Shown: piece after piece, positions 7,338 to 13,728 of the stretch
How positions within the stretch are numbered: position 1 is the stretch's first letter
How the letters are laid out: the number at the start of each line of letters is the position of its first letter
Assembly: GCA_947626485.1 (NCBI GenBank)
Contig: CANQSG010000007.1
Coordinates: 1 to 30,120 of the forward strand
DNA: 30,120 nt
Reading direction: 5' to 3'
DNA from: an uncultured Clostridia bacterium
GTDB taxonomy: Bacteria; Bacillota; Clostridia; Oscillospirales; Acutalibacteraceae
Position numbers and translations under genes: made by a program
The notes under the pieces: generated by a model
The model's input: the letters and a program-made list of their open reading frames with translations, nothing else
What the model was told of the DNA's origin: nothing
Databases searched by the model: none

Positions 7338-8300
7338 TCATTTATCAGCATCGTTTCGCCGGACGTCATTGTCCGGATTCACGTTGCTTTCCGAAACAAT
7401 ATAGAGCGGTCTGCGCTTTGTTTCAATATAGGTCCTTGCGATGTATTGCCCCATGATACCGAGGCAGAACAGCTGAATGCCGCCGATAAAAATGATGATG
7501 CAAACCGTAGAGGCCCAGCCGGCTACCGGGTTGCTGAAAATCAAGTCGCGGACCACAAGAAAAATCAGCGACAAAAAGGACAGAAGCGTCATGATCATCC
7601 CGCCCCAGGAGGCGATCGCAAGCGGCATGCCGGAAAAATTGATGATCCCGTCGATCGCATATTTCAACAATTTCCAAAAATTCCATTTGGATTCGCCGGC
7701 AACACGTTCCACATTTTCGTACGGCATCCAGTAAGTCTTGAACCCGATCCACCCGAAAATTCCTTTGGAAAAGCGGTTGGATTCTCTGATGGAGACGATG
7801 GCATCCACCATTTTCCGGCGCATCAGCCGGAAATCTCTCGCGCCGTCGACGATATCCACGTCGGAAATCCGGTTGATGATCTGATAAAATTTGCGGGCGA
7901 AAAAGCTGCGGATCGGCGGTTCGCCTTTTCGGGTCACGCGTCGCGTTGCAACGCTGTCGTATTCGCCGCTTTCCAGCAGCTGCAACATCCGGGGCAGCAA
8001 GGCCGGCGGATCCTGTAAATCGGCGTCCATCACGGCCACATAATCGCCGGTCACATTGCAGAAGCCGGCGTACATGGCCGCTTCCTTTCCGAAATTTCTG
8101 GAAAAAGACAGGTATTTGACCCTTTCGTCTTTTTCCGCCAAATCCTTTATAACCGCCAACGTCTGATCGGCGGAGCCGTCGTCGATCAACAGAATCTCGT
8201 AATCGTACGCAACCGTCGCCAGAACCGCCGTCACTTCTCGATAAAACGCCGGGAGGGAATCCTGTTCGTTAAAGCACGGCACGATCAAAGAAAGTTTCAT
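7338..8300 (-). CDS. GT2 polyprenyl-phosphate glycosyltransferase (GtrB/DPM1-like)
   Basis: 320 residues. Transfers a sugar from a nucleotide sugar to a polyprenyl phosphate at the inner membrane face, giving the donor for a membrane glycosyltransferase. Visible: SLIVPCFNEQDSLP (start), LLIDDGSADQT (about 37-47), FSRNFGKEAAMYAG, DADLQDPP (DxD region, about 92-99), a FARKFYQIINRI segment, and two C-terminal membrane helices (about 228-250 and 263-287) as in GtrB and YkcC. It starts at ATG 8300 with AAAGG upstream. It lies 92 bases behind the GT39-like gene on the same strand, its likely acceptor enzyme. No GtrA-type flippase gene is seen here. Confidence 0.9.
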   Translation of the reverse strand: MKLSLIVPCFNEQDSLPAFYREVTAVLATVAYDYEILLIDDGSADQTLAVIKDLAEKDERVKYLSFSRNFGKEAAMYAGFCNVTGDYVAVMDADLQDPPALLPRMLQLLESGEYDSVATRRVTRKGEPPIRSFFARKFYQIINRISDVDIVDGARDFRLMRRKMVDAIVSIRESNRFSKGIFGWIGFKTYWMPYENVERVAGESKWNFWKLLKYAIDGIINFSGMPLAIASWGGMIMTLLSFLSLIFLVVRDLIFSNPVAGWASTVCIIIFIGGIQLFCLGIMGQYIARTYIETKRRPLYIVSESNVNPDNDVRRNDADK

Positions 8301-8392
8301 ATCGTTTCAACCTTTATTTTACGAAATATACGCGCGAAGCAAACATACCGGCGTACAAGAGCCAGATCGTTTTGTCGGGGAATGCAGCACAA

Positions 8393-9985
8393 CTATTTCG
8401 TCAACAGATACAAATCGGCGGCACTGTAGGAGCGGATAAGATCGCATGTTTCGTAGCCAATCGAAGCAACGGCTTTGTCCACCTGTTCGTATTCGTGATA
8501 AAGCGACGTTTGATGCGCGATATACAAAACGACCTCTTCTTGCGAGTCTTTCGTTTCAAGATATTTCGGTATTTTTTGGATATCATCTGTGACAAAAGTT
8601 TCCGAAAAAGCCAGCAACTGCGGAATGTCTACGGTTATCGCATCATGAGAATAAGAATCTTTTACGAGATAGACACATGCGTCCTTGCTGTGTTGTGATG
8701 TAAACCCCCCGTAAGCGTCCACGTCTCTGTCCAGCCATTCCGGTTTTACGACAAAAACTGCGATGATCGCGACAATCGTCATGCCGATTGCGGCGAGGCG
8801 TTTTGTGTTTACGGAAATTGCTTTTTTGTCAACCAAAGAGATTGCAAAGCTTGCTGTCAAGGCGACTATCGGGCAAACGGAATATAGATAACGAACGCGA
8901 AATCCGTCGGATGTGACAATCATAATTGTGAGTAAGCTGATATATGCCGGCAGTACAATCGCAGCCACGTCACAGCGAAACCAACCGGTCGGTCGTTTGC
9001 TCTTTGAAATGTGTTGATAAATCCAAATTGCAAACCCCGCAAACGCGGTTATGGCAATCACGATGGTACGTTTTATAAAAATAAGTACGCCTTTTATCAA
9101 TCCCTTAACTGCGGTCAAATTTTCTATGATCCCGCTTCCGGAAACCTTCTCGCCGCTCATAAGATGGTTTATACATGCAGGATAGGCCAGGTACATCAAT
9201 AAGACACCGACGATCGCAAAGGTAGAAAAAAGAGCAAATGCACGCCATTTCTTTTTATAAAGCAATACGATATCTGTAGCCACGCACACAAAGAAAGCGT
9301 AAAAGACATAGTAATATTGCGTCATCAATCCCGCAAAGACGGTCGCTGTGATTGCCGGATATAAATACCATTTTTCTGCTTGCAGCAGCCGTATTATCAA
9401 ATATGCAAGCAACACGGTGAACAGGGTCATCATCATATACATGCGCAACATTAGCACGGAAGAAATCCCAAGTGTACTAAGGCCGTATAGCAAAACGGTA
9501 AATATAGCGTTATTCCAGCTTCTAAATAAACGAATCACGCACAAATACAGCAGCAGCAATGTCAACAGGTACATGCAAAGGTTGGGAACCAAGCCGATCC
9601 ACTTGGAAAATGAGTTCGGAAACAGCGAAGACACCGTATGAAACAGCCAATAAAACAACGGCGGATGTACGTCTTGCGTTTGATTATAATATACCGATGC
9701 GTAATCAAAGGAATCCGAACGATTTACCGTAACATAATCAAATAAATCCTGTCTGGAATAAACCTGGTCTACAAGCTCGCCTTTAACATCGGTCAACCAG
9801 GGGGCATATTGACTGTTTGATAACCCGTAAGACCATACCTCGTCAATAAAAAAGATTTTTCCTTTTAAGCAGCAAAAGGATATGGTTATCATGAAAACCA
9901 AGCCGATCGTGATACAGAATCGAAGCTTTGTCCTCCTGTCGGCTTTTTCAATGGGCGTTTCTCTTACATCTACAGATTTCGTCAC
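8393..9985 (-). CDS. GT39/ArnT-like membrane glycosyltransferase
   Basis: 530 residues with about ten membrane helices; the first is FCITIGLVFMITISF (about 23-37). FFIDEVWSYG (Asp48-Glu49) and QDVHPPLFYWLFH (about 103-115) are the first-loop acidic pair and HPP motif common to GT-C enzymes that use polyprenyl-linked sugars. The role is probably to decorate a cell-wall polymer or surface protein with the sugar loaded by the GT2 enzyme downstream. I choose GTG 9985 because ACAGGAG sits 8 bases ahead; the ATG at 10024 adds 13 residues but has no ribosome site. It is clearly AT-richer than the rest of the window. Confidence 0.82.
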   Translation of the reverse strand: MTKSVDVRETPIEKADRRTKLRFCITIGLVFMITISFCCLKGKIFFIDEVWSYGLSNSQYAPWLTDVKGELVDQVYSRQDLFDYVTVNRSDSFDYASVYYNQTQDVHPPLFYWLFHTVSSLFPNSFSKWIGLVPNLCMYLLTLLLLYLCVIRLFRSWNNAIFTVLLYGLSTLGISSVLMLRMYMMMTLFTVLLAYLIIRLLQAEKWYLYPAITATVFAGLMTQYYYVFYAFFVCVATDIVLLYKKKWRAFALFSTFAIVGVLLMYLAYPACINHLMSGEKVSGSGIIENLTAVKGLIKGVLIFIKRTIVIAITAFAGFAIWIYQHISKSKRPTGWFRCDVAAIVLPAYISLLTIMIVTSDGFRVRYLYSVCPIVALTASFAISLVDKKAISVNTKRLAAIGMTIVAIIAVFVVKPEWLDRDVDAYGGFTSQHSKDACVYLVKDSYSHDAITVDIPQLLAFSETFVTDDIQKIPKYLETKDSQEEVVLYIAHQTSLYHEYEQVDKAVASIGYETCDLIRSYSAADLYLLTK

Positions 9986-10063
9986 ACGTTTCACTCCTGT
10001 AATATTTTTTCCTACCGGAATCATTTAATTTTCTATAACACATCTCGTTTTTCTGCCTTTCGC

Positions 10064-10100
10064 GCAATCAAAACATTAGCATTCACAATGTTTTGATCGC
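10064..10100. promoter_or_regulatory. Inverted repeat in the leader of the glycosyltransferase unit
   Basis: GCAATCAAAACATT (10064-10077) and AATGTTTTGATCGC (10087-10100) form a 14-bp stem with one wobble, loop of 9. No T-run follows on either strand, so it is more likely an operator or leader structure than a terminator. It is about 80 bases upstream of the GTG at 9985. Confidence 0.55.
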
Positions 10101-10212
10101 ATACGAACGGTAAAACGGGATAGAGCAAAAGCCAAAAATCGCAAGAGGAGAAATCTGTCCATTACCGAACGAATTTCGACACGGTTGCTTTGTATAGCCA
10201 AAGAAAAACTCT

Positions 10213-10236
10213 TTCAAAAGGTTTACCTTTTGAAAT
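10213..10236. repeat. 24-bp palindrome, left member of a pair
   Basis: TTTCAAAAGG-TTTA-CCTTTTGAAA, perfect inverted symmetry. A one-base-shorter relative is at 10349-10371. Read in inverted orientation the two match in 23 of 24 positions, including the asymmetric centre TTTAC. On the minus strand a TATACA box follows at about 10190, so it could also be an operator for the glycosyltransferase promoter. Confidence 0.7.
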
Positions 10237-10301
10237 TTCCCGCTTTTGGACGCTGGAAGAGATTTTATTTACGAATTTTCGCTTCGGTCGATTGAAAAAT
10301 G

Positions 10302-10330
10302 TTGCTTTTTCGGCGTTTGTGTGCTATAAT
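10302..10330 (+). promoter_or_regulatory. Strong promoter between the two palindromes
   Basis: TTGCTT (10302-10307), 17-bp spacer with CGGCG, TGC-TATAAT (TATAAT 10325-10330). It points right, into the second palindrome and the terminator hairpin at 10461-10500, with no evident gene before that terminator. Confidence 0.75.
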
Positions 10331-10348
10331 TTACCCCAAAATCACACC

Positions 10349-10371
10349 TTTCAAAAGGTAAACTTTTGAAA
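10349..10371. repeat. 23-bp palindrome, right member of a pair
   Basis: TTTCAAAAG-GTAAA-CTTTTGAAA. It has the same 9-bp arms as 10213-10236 but the centre is reversed and one base shorter, so the two copies are inverted relative to each other. They enclose 112 bp that contain the promoter at 10302-10330. Confidence 0.7.
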
Positions 10372-10460
10372 TACCATGGTATATTACGGGAAAATTTCCC
10401 TTCTGTTTCGCCTTTTCGCTTTCTTTTCGAATAAAGCATATCCTGTTACGTCAAATCGAA

Positions 10461-10508
10461 CCGCGCCAGGCTGAAAATGGCGTTTTTCAGTCCGGCGCGG
10501 CCTCTTTT
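10461..10508 (+). terminator. Long hairpin terminator
   Basis: CCGCGCC-AG-GCTGAAAA (10461 on) pairs with TTTTCAG-TC-CGGCGCGG (to 10500), followed by CCTCTTTTTCC. It ends the transcript from the promoter at 10302-10330. Confidence 0.75.
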
Positions 10509-10510
10509 TC

Positions 10511-10760
10511 CTGATTTTTCTGAAAGTGACATTTTTAGCTTTCTTTCCAGTTGCCAAGTTCCAAAACTATATAATAATTGCAATTCATTAAAAACAACGC
10601 AAAATTATCCGGAGAAAAATATTGATAAATCGCTCCGCGCGGTGGGGTGTACGTTTGAGGAGCTGGAGGTTTATTTAGAAAAATTTATTTCTTAAACATC
10701 CTAAATCTAATCGGCCGCCCGGACAGCTTGATTTGTTCGGGCGGTCGTTTGTTTTCTGAA
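10511..10760 (+). other. AT-rich gap with a possible ORF remnant and a terminator
   Basis: One frame ends with a protein-like stretch, KNIDKSLRAVGCTFEELEVY, stopping at TAA 10693-10695. Its only ATG (10477) lies inside the upstream terminator hairpin and no ribosome site is visible. I read it as a remnant or chance ORF. It is followed by the terminator at 10715-10755, which suggests that something was once transcribed here. Confidence 0.35.
10715..10755 (+). terminator. Terminator upstream of the recombinase
   Basis: CCGCCCGGACA (10715-10725) pairs with TGTTCGGGCGG (10734-10744) with one wobble, followed by TCGTTTGTTTT. It isolates the recombinase from upstream transcription. Confidence 0.75.
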
Positions 10761-10864
10761 GAAATCGGTATCGCTTCCGACGTCATGTAACGCAGTCGGG
10801 ATTTTTGTGCGCTTCCGTCCCGTTTCGGTTACAATAGAACCAAATCGAAGCGGAGGGAAGATTT

Positions 10865-11710
10865 TTGGAATTTTTGAAAATTACGGCAGATGATATTACA
10901 AAATGGGAAACGTGGCTGCGGGAGGGGGAGAAGAGTGCGGCTACTGTGGAGAAGTATTTGCGGGATGTAAGGGCGTTTGCGGAATTTGCGGGCGGCGCGG
11001 GAATTTCGAAGGAAACGGTGATTACATTTAAGCAGAAGCTGCTGAACGACGGCTATGCGGTGCGGAGTGTCAATTCGATGTTGGCGAGTTTAAATAGCTT
11101 GTTTTCGTTTTTGGGTTGGCATGAATTGAAGGTCAAGACTGTTAAAGTGCAGAGAGAAATTTTCTGCTCCGAGGAAAAAGAGCTGACGAAAGCCGAATAC
11201 GAACGCCTGTGCCGGGCGGCGCTGAGCAAGCACAACGAGCGGCTGAATCTGATTTTGCAGACGATCTGCGGAACCGGGATTCGGGTGAGCGAATTGCCGT
11301 TTATCACCGTTGAGGCGGTCGAAAAGGGCGAAGCGGTCGTTTCGCTCAAGGGCAAAACGCGGACGGTGTTTCTTGTCAAGCCGTTACAAAAGAAACTGCT
11401 CCGCTATCTCGCAGAGCAGAAAATCAAATCCGGCGCGGTGTTCGTCACCCGAACCGGGAAGCCCGTCAACCGCACCGTGATCTGGCGAGAGATGAAAGGT
11501 CTTTGCAAAGAAGCGGGGGTCAATCCGCAAAAGGTGTTCCCGCACAATCTGCGCCACCTCTTCGCCCGGGTGTTTTACGGCATTGAAAAGGATATCGTGA
11601 AATTAGCCGACCTTCTCGGCCACAGCAGCATCAACACGACACGGATTTATATTATTTCCACCGGGCAGGAGCACCGGCGGCGGATGGAAGCCATGCGGCT
11701 GATTTTATAA
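10865..11710 (+). CDS. Tyrosine recombinase (XerC/D-like), likely DNA invertase
   Basis: 281 residues. It has an N-terminal SAM-like core-binding domain (about 1-95) and a C-terminal catalytic domain with all expected residues: Arg in GTGIRVSEL (about 141), Lys in LKGKTRT, HNLRH box (about 225-229), His in LLGHSSINTT and the nucleophile Tyr in RIYIIS (about 258). Length and lack of an Arm-binding domain fit simple recombinases that invert short segments rather than phage integrases. TTG 10865 is preceded by GGAGGG at 10852-10857; a weak promoter TTGTGC/TACAAT lies at 10805-10835. It is directly followed by the inverted repeats 11736-11760 and 12011-12035, its most likely substrate. Moderate GC, no other mobile-element gene nearby. 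Confidence 0.9.
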   Translation: MEFLKITADDITKWETWLREGEKSAATVEKYLRDVRAFAEFAGGAGISKETVITFKQKLLNDGYAVRSVNSMLASLNSLFSFLGWHELKVKTVKVQREIFCSEEKELTKAEYERLCRAALSKHNERLNLILQTICGTGIRVSELPFITVEAVEKGEAVVSLKGKTRTVFLVKPLQKKLLRYLAEQKIKSGAVFVTRTGKPVNRTVIWREMKGLCKEAGVNPQKVFPHNLRHLFARVFYGIEKDIVKLADLLGHSSINTTRIYIISTGQEHRRRMEAMRLIL

Positions 11711-11742
11711 AAACAAAAAGCCGCCGACCGGGGGACGGCGAC
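11711..11742 (-). terminator. Minus-strand terminator just outside the left inverted repeat
   Basis: On the minus strand, GTCGCCG (11742-11736) pairs with CGGCGGC (11726-11720; one G-T wobble), loop of 9, followed by TTTTTGTTTTT (11719-11709). It would stop leftward transcription from the promoter at 11806-11834 before it runs antisense through the recombinase. Confidence 0.75.
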
Positions 11743-11760
11743 GGAATCCACATTATGTTG
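11736..11760 (+). repeat. Left inverted repeat of the invertible segment
   Basis: CGGCGACGG-AATCC-ACATTATGTTG. It matches the reverse complement of 12011-12035 in 23 of 25 positions, with 17 perfect consecutive bases GAATCCACATTATGTTG (11744-11760). Its outer edge is part of the terminator stem at 11711-11742. Confidence 0.85.
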
Positions 11761-11805
11761 TTGAACACAGGCAGCGCACTGTTGCACGGGCAAACTTGTT
11801 GCCTT

Positions 11806-11834
11806 ATTATAACATAATAATCCCGGAAAAGCAA
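11806..11834 (-). promoter_or_regulatory. Extended -10 promoter inside the invertible segment
   Basis: On the minus strand: TTGCTT (11834-11829), 17-bp spacer, TGT-TATAAT (TATAAT 11811-11806). It points away from the LRR genes towards the left repeat and the terminator behind it. Confidence 0.75.
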
Positions 11835-12010
11835 CATAAAAATTGCCGAAAATCGCGGGATTTTGCGCCATCGGGATCGGCGGGCATGACGAATCCGGCT
11901 TTTTTGCGTTTTCAAAACGAAGAACGCAAAAAGGCCTGCTTTGCTGCGCGTCCGCCGCGCCGTTTCGGGCGTTCGACCGCTCCGCCGCCCGCCGTCGACG
12001 CCGCGCGCTG

Positions 12011-12035
12011 CAACATAATGTGGATTCTGTTGCCG
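12011..12035 (-). repeat. Right inverted repeat of the invertible segment
   Basis: CAACATAATGTGGATTC (12011-12027) is the exact reverse complement of 11744-11760; the match continues to 12035 with two differences. It ends 18 bp before the ATG of the LRR gene, leaving only the ribosome site (AGAGGG, 12042-12047) between. Confidence 0.85.
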
Positions 12036-12053
12036 GGAGAAAGAGGGATTTGT

Positions 12054-13697
12054 ATGAAGCGGAAAAAATCACTTGCCTGTCTGCTGACGGCGCTGCTGCT
12101 CGTCGTCTGCCTGTTCGCTCCGGGCTGCCTTGCGATCGAGGGAATCGAGGGGCTGGTGTCGCGGGAGCAGGGCGAAAACGGACTGACCTTTGAGGTATAT
12201 GACGACGGAACCTGCTACGTCTCGGGCGACGAGAAGGTGACAAAGGGCGACGTCATCATCCCTTCTGAAAGTCCGACGGGCGAACCGGTGACGTACATCG
12301 GCGACTTTTTCGACTGTAAAGAAATCACGAGCGTGAAAATTCCGGAGGGCGCAACGGGGATTACAACCGCTGCGTTTTACGGCTGCGATTCCCTGACGAG
12401 CGTCGAGCTTCCGGCGAGTATGGCGGACATCGGCTCTTACGCCTTCCAAAATTGTGCGGCGCTGCGGCGCGTCACGGTTGCAGGCGACGCCAGCCTTGCA
12501 CCCGTGGATGGAAGTTGTGTCGGAGAGGCTGCTTTTCACGGCTGTACCGCGCTCGAGGAGGTGGAATTGCCTGACTGCATAACCGAAATCTGGATGTATG
12601 CTTTTCAAGACTGCACAAGCCTGAAAAACATTCATCTGCCCGACGGGCTGCAAACGATCTATTACGCCGCCTTTTCCGGCTGCACCGCGTTGGCGCAGCT
12701 CGAAATCCCGGCGAGCACCCTCGTTGCTTCGGGTGCGGTTTCCGGCTGCACGGGGCTGCAAGCCATCACGGTGGCGGCGGATCATCCCGTTTACCGCGTC
12801 GAGGGTAACTGTTTGATTGAAAAGGACACGAACTGGGTGACCCTCGGGTACGGCAGCTTCACGATTCCCGCCGACGCGACGGGGGTCCGCGGCTATGCCT
12901 TTGCCGGCCAGACCGCGGTGACGGACGTCGTGCTCCCGGAACGTCTGGAGGGGCTCGGAGATTCGGCTTTCGAGGGCTGCACCGGTCTTCGGACGGTGAC
13001 GATCGATTCGGCCGACGTGATACAACAGGTCTGGTTCGGGGTCAACACCGCGGGTCTGTTCGAACACGAATCCGCCGTTTACGTTCGGGCGGACATCGAG
13101 GGCGAGGCGCCCGATTGGTTCACGCAGAAATATCCGTATGCGGGCGAGGTGACGAAGAACGGCACGACCTATCGCCTCTACGGCACGGCGCCCGCGACGC
13201 TCACCGACGAGGAAACCGGCGTGCAGGTCGAGGCGGCGGCGGGGGTTTTGCCGGCCGAAACGGTGTTGACGGTCGAGCCGTCGACCTACAAGCTCGAGGG
13301 CGTGCAGCACTACACCGCCTTTGATATTTCGCTTGAAAGGGACGGCGTGAAAGTCCAGCCGAACGGCAAGGTCAAGGTCACGCTGCCGATCCCGGCGGGC
13401 TATGACAAGGCAAAATTGACGGTTTACCGCGTCGAGGCGGACGGGTCGAAGACGGAATTGCCCTGCACCGTCAACGGCGACGCCGTGACCTTCGAAACCG
13501 ACCATTTCAGCGTCTATCTCCTCGCGGAAAAAGCCGCGACGCCCGCGACCGAGGCGACGGAATCGACCGAATCGACCGAAGACGCCGCCACGCCCCCGAT
13601 GGGCGAGAAGAATGCCCTGCCCTTCTTCCTCGCGCTGGCAGGCGCCGCCGCGATTTTGCTCGGCCTTTGCATCCGGCGCAGGGTGCGGGAAAACTGA
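12054..13697 (+). CDS. BspA-like leucine-rich-repeat surface protein 1
   Basis: 547 residues. Signal peptide with a KRKK start and a hydrophobic core ending CLA before IEG (about residue 27). Residues about 70-330 are LRR_5/BspA-type repeats such as ITSVKIPEG, AFYGCDSLTSVELPAS and AFQNCAALRRVTV. A domain with TGVQVEAAAGVLPAETVLTV and a beta-rich VKVTLPIPAGYDKAKLTVYR part follows (about 385-495). The end is a Thr/Glu-rich linker, TPPMGEK, a membrane helix and RRRVREN, which resembles a sortase-type anchor with an unusual motif. BspA-like proteins serve adhesion and host interaction. Weak ribosome site AGAGGG. Its only upstream promoter region is the invertible segment. Residues about 436-519 are nearly identical at DNA level to the next gene. 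Confidence 0.88.
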   Translation: MKRKKSLACLLTALLLVVCLFAPGCLAIEGIEGLVSREQGENGLTFEVYDDGTCYVSGDEKVTKGDVIIPSESPTGEPVTYIGDFFDCKEITSVKIPEGATGITTAAFYGCDSLTSVELPASMADIGSYAFQNCAALRRVTVAGDASLAPVDGSCVGEAAFHGCTALEEVELPDCITEIWMYAFQDCTSLKNIHLPDGLQTIYYAAFSGCTALAQLEIPASTLVASGAVSGCTGLQAITVAADHPVYRVEGNCLIEKDTNWVTLGYGSFTIPADATGVRGYAFAGQTAVTDVVLPERLEGLGDSAFEGCTGLRTVTIDSADVIQQVWFGVNTAGLFEHESAVYVRADIEGEAPDWFTQKYPYAGEVTKNGTTYRLYGTAPATLTDEETGVQVEAAAGVLPAETVLTVEPSTYKLEGVQHYTAFDISLERDGVKVQPNGKVKVTLPIPAGYDKAKLTVYRVEADGSKTELPCTVNGDAVTFETDHFSVYLLAEKAATPATEATESTESTEDAATPPMGEKNALPFFLALAGAAAILLGLCIRRRVREN

Positions 13698-13728
13698 CGC
13701 GGACGAAACGAGAGAGGGTTTTATTACG

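Larger units (their letters stand above)
10337..10510 (+). ncRNA. Candidate small RNA of about 170 nt
   Basis: Bounded by a near-consensus promoter (10302-10330) and a strong terminator (10461-10508). The interior holds the TTTCAAAAG/CTTTTGAAA hairpin (10349-10371) near its 5' end and the palindrome ATACCATGGTAT (10371-10382). The only ORF starts at ATG 10375 (32 codons) and has no ribosome site. No known RNA family recognised; it could equally be an untranslated decoy or part of a flipped promoter region. Confidence 0.45.
11736..12035. mobile_element. Candidate invertible promoter segment (phase-variation switch)
   Basis: Inverted repeats of 25 bp bracket 250 bp (11761-12010) between a tyrosine recombinase and the first LRR surface gene. 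Inside is an extended -10 promoter pointing left; the rest is GC-rich with a hairpin at 11898-11934 and no convincing gene. The frame upstream of the LRR gene is open through the segment, but the signal peptide fixes the LRR start at 12054. Inversion would place the promoter about 85 bases ahead of that start. The plus strand also has a weaker candidate (TTGCAC 11782, TATTAT 11805), so expression in the drawn orientation is not excluded. Confidence 0.75.

Noticed and set aside
11796..12053. N-terminal extension of LRR protein 1 through the invertible segment
   Set aside because: It would bury the signal peptide, has no ribosome site, and would be destroyed by inversion.
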